A stretch of 31,119 bases of DNA from Bacillota bacterium (GTDB lineage: Bacteria > Bacillota > Bacilli > Paenibacillales > Paenibacillaceae), in the NCBI GenBank assembly GCA_023433615.1, contig JAEZCJ010000072.1:1-31119 (forward strand). Direction: 5' to 3'. The position numbers and the translations under genes are program-made. The notes beneath the pieces were generated by a model, which had not been told where the DNA came from, searched no databases, and saw nothing but the letters and a program-made list of their open reading frames with translations. Of this stretch, positions 18,644 to 28,184 are shown one piece after another. Numbering within the stretch: position 1 is the stretch's first letter; each line of letters begins with the position of its first letter.

Positions 18644-20161
18644 TCATGTAGCGAATAGGGGCGTTAGTCCCCATATTTTTTTGAAATCGCCGGCAAGCGC
18701 CTGAACTTCCTTGCGCTCCATGGCGAGGGCCGAATCCGCGCGGAGAGGCTGCAGCAGAAGCTTGTTGCCGCTCACGACGGCGGCCAGCCTGCCGATGGAC
18801 TGCGACTCGCTGCGGTCGAGCGCGATGGCAAGCTGCAGCAGCGTGCCGAGACGGCAGATCGTCTCGATATCCGCTTCGCCAAGGAGCGGCTTGTACTCGG
18901 CGTGCAGTTGGCGGACGCCGCCGCGATTCTTGTATGCGGCGACCGCAGCGGCGATCAGGATGCCGCGATGCGTCAAGCCGTTCAAATGAACGTTCGTCAT
19001 TAAGTAGAAGGTATGCTTCGAGTAGCTGAAGTAGTCGATGCTGCCGCCGATGCGGAACAGCATCGATGCAGCCTTCAGCCAGACGGCGGCTTCGGGCGGA
19101 AATTCATGCTGGCTGAGCAGCGACTCGAACAGCTCGCCGGACATTCGGGTGACTTGCTCGAGATGAGCGATCGGGGCTCCGGGGTATAAGCGTACGAGAC
19201 TTGCGATGCTATAGTCGAGAATATCGTCGACCGGCTTGTGGTCCGGCATCAGCGCATGGTAGAACAGGCCGTCGCGAAGCCCGGCTCCGCATATGACGTA
19301 GCGCGATGCGCGGCATGCTTGGTAGAAGACGCGCAATATGGCGATGCCGGGTATAATCAGATCGACGCGTTCCTTGGACAAGCCGGGCATCTTCTTGCGC
19401 TTCTCGGGAGTGGTGCCGCGCAGGACGGCGAACAGAGCGTCCGTGTCGCCCGCGTCCATAGCATAGTTATGAGCTTGAGGAAGCGGGTATTTGGCATAAC
19501 CTTGATGAACCTTGGCGAGCGCGCGCGCCGTTCCCCCGATGCCGACGAGCGGCAAGCCGGGCGTCTCCGCCACCCAAGGCTCGGCCGCGATCGCTTCCCG
19601 TACGGCGGCCTCCAGCTGCTGCAGCGCACGTTCATCCAGCGCGCCTTCCTTGGCGTAGCGCTTGGCCATATTCACGCATCCTAGCGGCAGCGATACGCTG
19701 CGCACGAGCTTGCGTCCGCGGAACAGGGACAGCTCCGTGCTCCCGCCGCCGATGTCGATCAGGAAGCCGTCCTTGATGGCGATCGTGTTGACCATGCCGA
19801 GGAAGCCGAATGCGGCTTCTTCCTGGCCGGACAGTACCTCTATGGTGAGCCCTGTCGCACGCTGCAGCTTGTCCAGCACGTCGGAGCTGTTCGCGGCCCC
19901 GCGAATGGCTGCCGTCGCTACCGTGCGAATGCGGACGGTTCTGTGATGAGAGCAGATCAGCTTGAAGTGATGCAGCACCTCGATCAAGCGCTCGACGGCG
20001 CTGCCCGTGAGGCGCCCTTGCTCGTCGACCTGCTCGCTCAGCCGGCCGGCTTCCTTGCTGCCGTCGATGACATGATAGGCGCCGAGCGGCGTCCGCTCAT
20101 AGATGACGAGTCGGATCGAGTTGGAACCGATATCGATAATGCCGATTCGTTCTTCATGCAT
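18644..20161 (-). CDS. ppx: Exopolyphosphatase (Ppx/GppA family)
   Basis: A 505-residue protein with the ASKHA phosphatase fold: GIIDIGSNSIRLVIYE at the start, the LIDIGGGSTELSLF phosphate loop at about 143-156, and GIGGTARALAKVHQ. The C-terminal half (from about 310) is the HD-like helical region of long Ppx enzymes. Ppx shortens polyphosphate from the ends and may also act on pppGpp. I start at the ATG at 20161 (MHEERIGIID), with GGAGG 9 nt upstream; the ATG at 20245 has no RBS and adds a non-family extension. Convergent to ppk, with no PhoP box seen upstream. Confidence 0.93.
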   Translation of the reverse strand: MHEERIGIIDIGSNSIRLVIYERTPLGAYHVIDGSKEAGRLSEQVDEQGRLTGSAVERLIEVLHHFKLICSHHRTVRIRTVATAAIRGAANSSDVLDKLQRATGLTIEVLSGQEEAAFGFLGMVNTIAIKDGFLIDIGGGSTELSLFRGRKLVRSVSLPLGCVNMAKRYAKEGALDERALQQLEAAVREAIAAEPWVAETPGLPLVGIGGTARALAKVHQGYAKYPLPQAHNYAMDAGDTDALFAVLRGTTPEKRKKMPGLSKERVDLIIPGIAILRVFYQACRASRYVICGAGLRDGLFYHALMPDHKPVDDILDYSIASLVRLYPGAPIAHLEQVTRMSGELFESLLSQHEFPPEAAVWLKAASMLFRIGGSIDYFSYSKHTFYLMTNVHLNGLTHRGILIAAAVAAYKNRGGVRQLHAEYKPLLGEADIETICRLGTLLQLAIALDRSESQSIGRLAAVVSGNKLLLQPLRADSALAMERKEVQALAGDFKKIWGLTPLFAT

Positions 20162-20208
20162 GTGTGAGTACCTCCGCATCTCGACCGTGACCGAGCTTTT
20201 GTCCCATT

Positions 20209-20238
20209 TTATCATGATTGGCGCGAATGTCGAAAGTT
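20209..20238 (-). promoter_or_regulatory. Sigma-A-like promoter for ppx
   Basis: On the minus strand TCGACA and TAAAAT are 16 bp apart, roughly 45 bp before the ppx start. The spacing and -10 fit sigma-A; positions are read by eye and may be off by one or two bases. Confidence 0.45.
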
Positions 20239-20340
20239 CGGGCATCTTGCATGGTTATTTGCGGGGGTTGCGGGGAAAAATGCGAGAGAGGCATGAACGA
20301 TAGCGTCAAGTTATCGCCGATCGCTCAAGTGAAAGATTTT

Positions 20341-20359
20341 ATTTATCGAGTCGATAAAT
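20341..20359. promoter_or_regulatory. Perfect operator-like palindrome upstream of citZ
   Basis: ATTTATCGA (20341-20349) and TCGATAAAT (20351-20359) are exact inverted repeats about one base. The palindrome ends 20 bp before the -35 of the citZ promoter, near -65. It looks like a binding site for a dimeric regulator; which one is not clear. Confidence 0.6.
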
Positions 20360-20379
20360 CATTTTTATGCCCGTATTTG

Positions 20380-20408
20380 TTCACATACCCGTAGAAATCC
20401 TTTATGAT
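20380..20408 (+). promoter_or_regulatory. Sigma-A promoter of the citZ-icd-mdh operon
   Basis: -35 TTCACA (20380-20385) and -10 TATGAT (20403-20408) are 17 bp apart; the citZ start is 77 bp downstream of the -10. Confidence 0.7.
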
Positions 20409-20485
20409 GAATAAGATGGAATCGGATCGAATGTAATGTAACCTATCATGCGTTGTCATATTCGTGTAAAAAGGAGAGAGAGAAA

Positions 20486-21598
20486 ATGACTGCAACCAAA
20501 GGTCTTGAAGGGATCGTCGCGACGACTTCTTCGATCAGTTCGATCATTGACGGCGTACTTACGTACCGCGGTATCAATATCGATGAATTAGCGGAAAGCG
20601 CGACCTTCGAGGAAACGGCTTACCTCCTCTGGTACGGCAAGCTCCCGACATCGTCCGAGCTCAAAGGTCTGATCGACGAGTTGAGCGCTTACGCTGCAGT
20701 GCCTTCGGAAGTACTGTCGCAGATGAAGTTGTATCCGAAGGATACGAATTCGATGGCGGCGCTTCGCACGGCGGTATCCAGCTTGGCGCTGTACGACGCT
20801 GCAGCAGGCGACATGTCCGCTGAAGCCAACTTGAAGAAAGCGATCAAGCTTCAAGCGCAGCTGCCGACGATCGTTGCCGCATTCGCCCGGATTCGCGACG
20901 GCAAAGAGCCGATCGCTCCGCTGTCCGGCGTATCGGTTGCGCATAATTTCCTATACATGCTCACCGGGGAAGCTCCGGCAGACATCGCGGTCGAGGCGTT
21001 GGACAAGGCGTTGGTACTGCACGCCGACCACGAGCTGAATGCTTCGACATTCGCTGCGCGGGTAACCGTGGCGACGCTCTCGGATATTTATTCCGGCGTT
21101 ACCTCCGCGATCGGCGCGCTCAAAGGGCCGCTCCACGGCGGCGCGAACGAAGCGGTCATGGTCATGCTCGACGAGATCGGTTCGAACGCGAACGTCGTGC
21201 CTTATATTAACGAGAAGCTCGCGAACAAAGAGAAGATCATGGGCTTCGGGCATCGCGTCTACAAGAACGGCGACCCGCGCGCCAAGCATCTCCAGCGCAT
21301 GTCGCGCGAGCTGGGCAAGCTGACGGGCAACATGGAGCTGTACGAGATGTCGATCAAGATCGAAGAGCTCGTGACCGGCCAGAAGGGCTTGAAGCCGAAC
21401 GTAGACTTCTACTCGGCATCGGTCTACACCGCGCTTAAGATCCCGCGCGATCTGTTCACGCCGATCTTCGCGATCAGCCGAGTATCGGGGTGGACGGCTC
21501 ACATTCTGGAGCAATACGAGAATAACCGCTTGATTCGTCCGCGTGCCGAGTATACGGGACCTGCGGATGCGAAGTTCGTGCCGATCGAGCAGCGCTAG
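20486..21598 (+). CDS. citZ: Citrate synthase (CitZ)
   Basis: A 370-residue citrate synthase, condensing oxaloacetate and acetyl-CoA. Key motifs are HADHELNASTFAARV, GPLHGGANEAVM, GFGHRVYKNGDPRA with the catalytic His, and NVDFYSASVY with the catalytic Asp. Length fits the short Bacillus CitZ form. The ATG at 20486 has AAGGAGAGAG just upstream; the ATG at 20453 precedes that RBS and would add 11 residues encoded by it. First gene of citZ-icd-mdh, as in Bacillus. Confidence 0.96.
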   Translation: MTATKGLEGIVATTSSISSIIDGVLTYRGINIDELAESATFEETAYLLWYGKLPTSSELKGLIDELSAYAAVPSEVLSQMKLYPKDTNSMAALRTAVSSLALYDAAAGDMSAEANLKKAIKLQAQLPTIVAAFARIRDGKEPIAPLSGVSVAHNFLYMLTGEAPADIAVEALDKALVLHADHELNASTFAARVTVATLSDIYSGVTSAIGALKGPLHGGANEAVMVMLDEIGSNANVVPYINEKLANKEKIMGFGHRVYKNGDPRAKHLQRMSRELGKLTGNMELYEMSIKIEELVTGQKGLKPNVDFYSASVYTALKIPRDLFTPIFAISRVSGWTAHILEQYENNRLIRPRAEYTGPADAKFVPIEQR

Positions 21599-21646
21599 AA
21601 CATGTTATAATAGTGATCACACAAGATTGAAGGAGGACTACCATTC

Positions 21647-22938
<1,292 letters not shown>

Positions 22939-22939
<1 letters not shown>

Positions 22940-23093
22940 TTTGTCCCTAAATTCATGAGCCGGTAGCAGTATCGCTTTCCACCACGCTGTTGACCTCGTA
23001 TCCTTTCGGATTAGACAGTAAGTTAGGATACGAGTTCAAAGGCGGGACGTAAACTTTCCAAGTGATACTCTACCTCTTCATGAATGGACAAAA
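22939..23093. mobile_element. Candidate MITE: 155-bp near-palindrome with TA flanks
   Basis: Imperfect inverted repeats of about 40 bp face each other (22939-22980 and about 23056-23093), starting ATTTGTCC and ending GGACAAAA and sharing ATTCATGA, GGTAG and AGTATC blocks. A second inner stem CTCGTATCC/GGATACGAG lies at 22995-23034. TA flanks both sides (22937-22938 in the icd stop, 23094-23095), as left by IS630/Tc1-mariner type insertion. No ORF is inside. An alternative is a native mRNA hairpin controlling mdh. Confidence 0.6.
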
Positions 23094-23165
23094 TACAGAT
23101 GCTAACCATTATTCTCGGCAGCTGCGGCCGGGATTTTACTTTGATTAGGGGGGATAATTAGGAAA

Positions 23166-24107
23166 ATGGCGATTAGGCGGAATAAGATTACGGTTGTTGG
23201 TGCAGGCTTCACGGGCGCTACGACGGCTCTTATGCTTGCGCAGAAGGAACTTGGCGATGTGGTATTGCTCGATATCCCGCAGCTAGAAGGTCCGACGAAG
23301 GGCAAAGCGCTTGATATGCTCGAATCGACGCCGGTGCAAGGCGTAGACAGCCGGATCGTCGGAACGTCGGATTACGCGGATTCCAAGGATTCGGATGTCG
23401 TGATCATCACGGCAGGCATTGCCCGCAAGCCCGGCATGAGCCGCGACGATCTCGTGAACACGAACGCCGGCATCGTCCGGTCCGTATGCGAGAACGTCAA
23501 GGCGACGAGTCCGAATGCCTATGTCATTATCCTAAGCAACCCGGTCGATGCCATGACCTATGCGGCATACCATGCGCTGGGCTTCCCCAAGAATCGCGTG
23601 ATCGGCCAATCCGGCGTACTGGACACGGCTCGCTACTGCACGTTCATCGCGCAGGAGCTGAACGTATCGGTCGAAGACGTTCGCGGCTTCGTGCTGGGCG
23701 GACACGGCGACGACATGGTGCCGCTCGTCCGGTATTCGAACGTCGGCGGCATTCCGATCGAGAAGCTGCTCCCGGCTGAACGCATCGAGGCGATCGTGCA
23801 GCGCACGCGCGTAGGCGGCGGCGAAATCGTCAATCTGCTCGGCAACGGCAGCGCGTACTACGCGCCAGCAGCTTCGCTCGTGCAGATGACGGAAGCGATC
23901 CTGAAGGACAAGAAACGCATTTTGCCGGTCATCGCGCTGTTGCAAGGCGAATACGGCTACAACGATCTATTCATGGGCGTACCTGCCGTGCTCGGCGGCG
24001 ACGGCATCGAGAACATATTCGAACTGGAATTGACGGACAGCGAGAAGGCTGCGCTGGACCGCTCGGCGGATTCCGTCCGGAGCGTCATCAAGATCGTTGC
24101 GGACTAG
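23166..24107 (+). CDS. mdh: Malate dehydrogenase (Mdh)
   Basis: A 313-residue LDH/MDH-superfamily enzyme interconverting malate and oxaloacetate with NAD. The Rossmann motif VVGAGFTGATTA (about 11-22), LLDIP with the NAD-selecting Asp, the mobile loop RKPGMSRDDL with the malate-specific arginines, SNPVDAMTY, and the catalytic GGHGDDMVPL (His-Asp) are all present, which marks it as the Bacillus LDH-like MDH. AGGGGGG and a nearer AGGAAA precede the ATG. Third gene of citZ-icd-mdh, but separated from icd by 226 bp that hold the palindromic element. Confidence 0.95.
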   Translation: MAIRRNKITVVGAGFTGATTALMLAQKELGDVVLLDIPQLEGPTKGKALDMLESTPVQGVDSRIVGTSDYADSKDSDVVIITAGIARKPGMSRDDLVNTNAGIVRSVCENVKATSPNAYVIILSNPVDAMTYAAYHALGFPKNRVIGQSGVLDTARYCTFIAQELNVSVEDVRGFVLGGHGDDMVPLVRYSNVGGIPIEKLLPAERIEAIVQRTRVGGGEIVNLLGNGSAYYAPAASLVQMTEAILKDKKRILPVIALLQGEYGYNDLFMGVPAVLGGDGIENIFELELTDSEKAALDRSADSVRSVIKIVAD

Positions 24108-24145
24108 GCGCCGGCTCGAGCAATAACAAGCTGAAGCACGGCTTG

Positions 24146-24184
24146 CGAGACCCTGACATTCATGCCAGGGTCTCGTCGATTTTT
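24146..24184 (+). terminator. Rho-independent terminator of mdh
   Basis: Perfect 10-bp stem CGAGACCCTG/CAGGGTCTCG (24146-24175) followed by TCGATTTTT. It closes the citZ-icd-mdh operon. Confidence 0.88.
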
Positions 24185-24224
24185 CACCCGCCATAGGGCA
24201 AGTGAGGAGGCTCCGGGACAAGCT

Positions 24225-26474
24225 ATGGAGACGAATTGGGAAATGAATCTGGAAGCGTACGCGATGGACGGCCATGCAGGTTTGGAGGAAGCATCCGCCC
24301 TTCTCAAGCGCATCTACGGCTACGATTCCTTCCGCAAGGGACAAGCCGATATTATAACGGGCTTGCTGAACAGCCGGGATACCCTTGCCATTCTGCCGAC
24401 AGGGGGAGGCAAATCGGTCTGTTACCAAATCCCGGCCATGCTGCTGCCCGGCACGACGATCGTCGTATCGCCGCTGATCTCGCTCATGAAGGATCAAGTC
24501 GACAGCTTGAACCGGCTCGGCGTGCCTGCGGCATTCCTGAACAGCTCCCTGAGCGCAAGCGAGTACCGCGACGTCATGCGGCAGGCGGCGGACGGCGCGT
24601 ATAAGCTGCTCTACATTGCGCCTGAACGACTTGACGCGCCTGCATTCAACGGTCTGCTCGAACGGCTGCAGGTCCCGCTGATCGCGATCGATGAAGCGCA
24701 TTGCGTGTCGCAGTGGGGGCATGATTTTCGCCCGAGCTATCGTCAACTGGCCGGCTGGGTGGCTCGATTGGCGAACCGGCCGCTCCTGGCAGCCTTCACG
24801 GCGACCGCGACGCCGGACGTGGCAGAGGACATCGCGGCCATGCTCGCGCTTCGCAGTCCGAATGTGTTCGTAACGGGCTTCGCAAGGTCGAATCTGTCGC
24901 TCTCGGTTGTAAGCGGCGGCGAGAAGCGAGCCTTCTTGCGGAAGTTCTTGAACGAGCGAAAGGATCAGTCCGGCATCGTGTACGCCGCGACGCGCAAGGA
25001 AGTCGAGGCGCTTCATGGGGAGCTGCAGAGGTGGGGCTTCGATGCCGGCAAATATCACGGCGGCATGAATGACGCCGAACGGACCGAATGCCAAGAGAAA
25101 TTCCGCTTCGACGACGTGCGCGTGATGGTCGCGACGAACGCATTCGGGATGGGCATCGACAAGCCGAATGTCCGCTTCGTCGTGCATTACCAGATGCCGG
25201 GCGATATCGAGTCGTACTACCAGGAGGCTGGGCGTGCGGGTCGGGACGGAGAGGAGAGCGACTGCGTGCTGCTGTTCGAGCCGCAGGATATGCAGATCCA
25301 ACGTTTCCTGATCGAGCAGGGAACCGGCGACGATTCGAGGAAGGCGATCCAGAACGGCAAGCTTCATGCGATGATGAATTATGCGCGCACCGAGCGCTGT
25401 CTGCAGCGGTACATCGTCGAATACTTCGGCGAAGGCGATGTCGCGGACTGCGGCAAATGCAGCAGCTGCCTTGACAAGAGCGAGGCGCTCGACATTACGG
25501 CAGACGCGCAGATGGCGCTGTCATGCGTAGGCCGGCTCAAGGGACGGTTCGGCGTGACGACGTCTGCCAAAGTGCTGAAGGGATCGCGCGATAAGCGTAT
25601 TCTCGACTTCGGTCTGGATCGGCTCACGACTTACGGGCTGATGCGGAGCAGGCCGGAGAAGGACATCACGGATCTGCTGTATTGGCTCGTATCCGAAGGC
25701 ATGATCCGCCTGACCGAGGGGCAGTATCCGACCGCCTCGCTAACGGCGAAGTCGATGCCGGTGCTGGAGGGACAGGAGAAGCTGTACCGCAAGCGGCGCA
25801 CGACGGCAAGCAGAAGCCATGCGGGCTCGGCGGCAAGCAGCTTCATGACCGCCGGGGGATCGCGCGTGTTCGAGGCGCTGCGCGCATGGCGCAAGGATGC
25901 GGCGCTGTCGGAGGGCGTGCCGCCGTTCATGCTGTTCTTCGACGCAGCGCTCCGCGAGATGGCGGATGCGATGCCGCGTTCGATGGAGCAGCTGCTGCAG
26001 ATCAAGGGCGTCGGCACGGCCAAGGCGCATAAGTACGGGCAGGACGTGCTGCGCATTATCAGGGAGACGGCAGGAGAGCCGGAACCTTCCGATCCGACGG
26101 CGGAATCAGGTGCCGATGCCGCCGAAGGCGCAGTCCCTCGGCCGGCGGCAGCTCGTGCTGCCGATCCGGATCAGCCGAGCCATCTCGTGACATGGGCAAT
26201 GTACGGGCCAGGTGCCTCGATCGAAGCGATCGCGGCTGAACGCGGCATGAGTGCCGTGACGATCGAGGGGCATGTGCTGCGATGCGCGGAGGAGGGTCTC
26301 GGTCTCGATTGGTCGCGGATCATGACGGAGGAGCAGGAAGAACGGATCAAGAAGGCGGCTGCGGAAGCCGGCGAGGAGAAGCTTAGGCCGATCAAAGATC
26401 TGCTGCCGGACGATATCGATTATTTCATGATCAAGGCGGCATTGACGCGATGGAAGCTTGCAGGCACCGAATAG
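24225..26474 (+). CDS. recQ: ATP-dependent DNA helicase RecQ
   Basis: A 749-residue 3'-5' helicase of recombination and repair. Walker A LPTGGGKS (K63), Walker B DEAH (156-159), SQWGHDFRPSY, and the motif VI region QEAGRAGRDG are intact. The RecQ zinc site has C392, C409, C412 and C415, followed by the RQC region, an HRDC domain (about 545-620, ending in the helix-hairpin KGVGTAKAHKYG), an Ala/Pro-rich linker and a C-terminal helical HTH-like domain (about 655-745). I start at the ATG at 24225 after GAGGAGG; spacing of 14 nt is long. The ATG at 24162 lies in the mdh terminator stem. Confidence 0.93.
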   Translation: METNWEMNLEAYAMDGHAGLEEASALLKRIYGYDSFRKGQADIITGLLNSRDTLAILPTGGGKSVCYQIPAMLLPGTTIVVSPLISLMKDQVDSLNRLGVPAAFLNSSLSASEYRDVMRQAADGAYKLLYIAPERLDAPAFNGLLERLQVPLIAIDEAHCVSQWGHDFRPSYRQLAGWVARLANRPLLAAFTATATPDVAEDIAAMLALRSPNVFVTGFARSNLSLSVVSGGEKRAFLRKFLNERKDQSGIVYAATRKEVEALHGELQRWGFDAGKYHGGMNDAERTECQEKFRFDDVRVMVATNAFGMGIDKPNVRFVVHYQMPGDIESYYQEAGRAGRDGEESDCVLLFEPQDMQIQRFLIEQGTGDDSRKAIQNGKLHAMMNYARTERCLQRYIVEYFGEGDVADCGKCSSCLDKSEALDITADAQMALSCVGRLKGRFGVTTSAKVLKGSRDKRILDFGLDRLTTYGLMRSRPEKDITDLLYWLVSEGMIRLTEGQYPTASLTAKSMPVLEGQEKLYRKRRTTASRSHAGSAASSFMTAGGSRVFEALRAWRKDAALSEGVPPFMLFFDAALREMADAMPRSMEQLLQIKGVGTAKAHKYGQDVLRIIRETAGEPEPSDPTAESGADAAEGAVPRPAAARAADPDQPSHLVTWAMYGPGASIEAIAAERGMSAVTIEGHVLRCAEEGLGLDWSRIMTEEQEERIKKAAAEAGEEKLRPIKDLLPDDIDYFMIKAALTRWKLAGTE

Positions 26475-26495
26475 GCCGGGGGTTGCCGTGCGCTT

Positions 26496-26524
26496 TTGTC
26501 AATCGCGGACGGATTTAGTATACT
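26496..26524 (+). promoter_or_regulatory. Sigma-A promoter for the membrane protein and sugar kinase
   Basis: -35 TTGTCA (26496-26501) and -10 TATACT (26519-26524), 17 bp apart, 55 bp before the next start codon. Confidence 0.75.
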
Positions 26525-26579
26525 AGTCGGTAGAGTTAATCTGCATTACGATTCGAATCCCTATACAGGAGGTGCCCAA

Positions 26580-27008
26580 ATGTATCAATTCGTTACGTTT
26601 CTTCACACGATCGGCGCAGTCGGCATGGGCTTGTACCTGCTGCTCCCATTCCTGGTCGGCCGCGTCACGCAGCTGACAGGCGACGGACAGGCAGGGCTTG
26701 CGGACGGTCTCGTCTTCGCGAACCGCATTGCGCAGTATTGCCTGGTTCTGCAGCTCCTGACCGGCGGTTATATGATGTCGCAATCCGATTACACGGTGCT
26801 CTGGATGGTGCTTATTACCGTGTTGTTCCTCGCGATCGCCGCGCTCGGCGGCATTGCGGCCAAGCCGCTCAAGCGCATCGCGACCGCGATTCAATCGGGA
26901 CAGAGCGCATCGGCGCATATTGCCCGCGTCCGCATGTTCAGCATCATCATTCTGATCTTGTATATCGCGATTATTTACCTGATGCAATACCCGGATTACC
27001 GGGCATAG
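26580..27008 (+). CDS. Uncharacterised four-helix membrane protein
   Basis: A 142-residue protein with four predicted transmembrane segments (about 4-24, 43-65, 72-93, 118-137). The first helix, FVTFLHTIGAVGMGLYLLLP, has a conserved-looking His and resembles CopD/DUF2269-type small membrane proteins, but I do not recognise the family with certainty. The ATG at 26580 has AGGAGGTG 5 nt upstream and a clear promoter. It precedes the sugar kinase by 43 bp and is probably co-transcribed. Confidence 0.72.
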   Translation: MYQFVTFLHTIGAVGMGLYLLLPFLVGRVTQLTGDGQAGLADGLVFANRIAQYCLVLQLLTGGYMMSQSDYTVLWMVLITVLFLAIAALGGIAAKPLKRIATAIQSGQSASAHIARVRMFSIIILILYIAIIYLMQYPDYRA

Positions 27009-27051
27009 CACGCCGGACCGGCTGCACGAGACGGGGAGGATGGACGACGAG

Positions 27052-28008
27052 ATGACAACGCATTCACCGGAATTGATCACGTTCGGAGAGACGATGGCGC
27101 TATTCATGGCGCCGGACTATAAGGGACTGGACCAAGTGTCCGGCGTGGAGCAATCGTTCGGAGGGGCAGAGAGCAACCTGGCCATCGGCGCAGCCCGTTT
27201 AGGCGCATCGGTCGGCTGGTTCGGCGCGCTCGGCGAAGATCCGTTCGGCACGCGAATCTTGAAGGCGGTAAGAGGCGAAGGCGTGGACGTGTCGCGCGCG
27301 CGCCGCGTTGCCGGCGAGCAGACCGGCTTGATGTTCCGGGACAATCCGGGCGGCAAGCTGTCCGTCCACTACTATCGCAAGCATTCTGCGGCAAGCCGGA
27401 TGCAGCCGTCCGACTTGGATGAGGCGTATATCCAAGGCAGCCGTATCCTGCACGTGACGGGCATTACCTGCGCGATCAGCGAGACCGCTCGCGAGACGCT
27501 GATCGCCGCGGTTCGGATTGCCAAGGCGGCCGGCGTGAAGGTGTCTTTCGACCCTAACCTTCGGCTTAAGCTGTGGAGCATCGAAGAAGCGAGACGCGTC
27601 TTGCTGCCGATCGCGGCTGAGGCGGATTATTTCCTGCCCGGCTGGGACGAGCTGGCTCTCTTGTACGATACGGATGACGAGCAGGCGATCTTCGCGGCCG
27701 TGAGCGAGTTGAACGCAGTATCCGTTATCAAAGGCTACGGCGAGAAGACGCTGGTGCTGGAGAACGGGAGCCGCACGGAAGTCCCGTTCTACAAGGCCGA
27801 CAAAGTCATCGATACGGTAGGCGCCGGAGACGGATTCTGCGCAGGCTTCCTGACCGGACTGCTGCAGGGCAAGTCCACGGTCGACGCGGTACGCATCGGC
27901 AGCATCTGCGGTTCGCTGGCCGTTCAAGGCCGAGGCGATTGGGAGTCGCTTCCGGATCGCGGCGCGGTAGAACGTCTGCTCGAAGACCGCAAATGGATAG
28001 AACGGTAA
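27052..28008 (+). CDS. kdgK: PfkB-family sugar kinase, probably 2-dehydro-3-deoxygluconokinase
   Basis: A 318-residue ribokinase-fold kinase. The start LITFGETMALFMAP is typical of KdgK-like enzymes; SFGGAESNLAIGAARLG is the PfkB signature 1 region and DTVGAGDGFCAGFLTGL is signature 2 with the catalytic Asp and the anion hole. KdgK phosphorylates 2-keto-3-deoxygluconate; fructokinase remains possible since no pathway genes adjoin it. The ATG at 27052 is preferred because GGGGAGG abuts the earlier in-frame ATG at 27040, though 27040 cannot be excluded. A strong terminator follows. Confidence 0.8.
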   Translation: MTTHSPELITFGETMALFMAPDYKGLDQVSGVEQSFGGAESNLAIGAARLGASVGWFGALGEDPFGTRILKAVRGEGVDVSRARRVAGEQTGLMFRDNPGGKLSVHYYRKHSAASRMQPSDLDEAYIQGSRILHVTGITCAISETARETLIAAVRIAKAAGVKVSFDPNLRLKLWSIEEARRVLLPIAAEADYFLPGWDELALLYDTDDEQAIFAAVSELNAVSVIKGYGEKTLVLENGSRTEVPFYKADKVIDTVGAGDGFCAGFLTGLLQGKSTVDAVRIGSICGSLAVQGRGDWESLPDRGAVERLLEDRKWIER

Positions 28009-28035
28009 GCCGTTAACGCGAATATGCGATCAAGT

Positions 28036-28076
28036 ACGCCGCCGGGATCCGAGAAGGGATTCCGGCGGCGTTCTTT
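28036..28076 (+). terminator. Rho-independent terminator after the sugar kinase
   Basis: Long stem ACGCCGCCGGGATCC (28036-28050) with GGGATTCCGGCGGCGT (28056-28071) and a short loop, then TCTTTGG. Confidence 0.82.
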
Positions 28077-28125
28077 GGCTTGCTGCTAGCGGCAGCGGCG
28101 ATGTGCATCCGATCGGAAGTTTCGC

Positions 28126-28131
28126 TATAAT
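28126..28131 (+). promoter_or_regulatory. -10 element for the fni cluster
   Basis: A consensus TATAAT 54 bp before the fni start, just after the previous terminator. The -35 at the right distance is poor (GTGCAT). Confidence 0.4.
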
Positions 28132-28184
28132 GGATAGATATGCAAGGCAGAGCAGATCGTATCCATGACTTGAGGGGTTGCGCG

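Noticed and set aside
20341..20359. CcpC operator at citZ
   Set aside because: The half-site order here is TTAT-N7-ATAA, the opposite of the dyad I recall for CcpC, so I do not assign it to that regulator.
21606..21611. TATAAT between citZ and icd as an internal promoter
   Set aside because: No acceptable -35 lies 16-18 bp upstream; it may be chance.
24162..24224. Upstream start for recQ
   Set aside because: That ATG lies inside the mdh terminator stem and has no RBS; 24225 is the better start.
23967..25367. 466-residue minus-strand frame across mdh and recQ
   Set aside because: It crosses the mdh terminator and lies against two conserved genes; no domain is visible.
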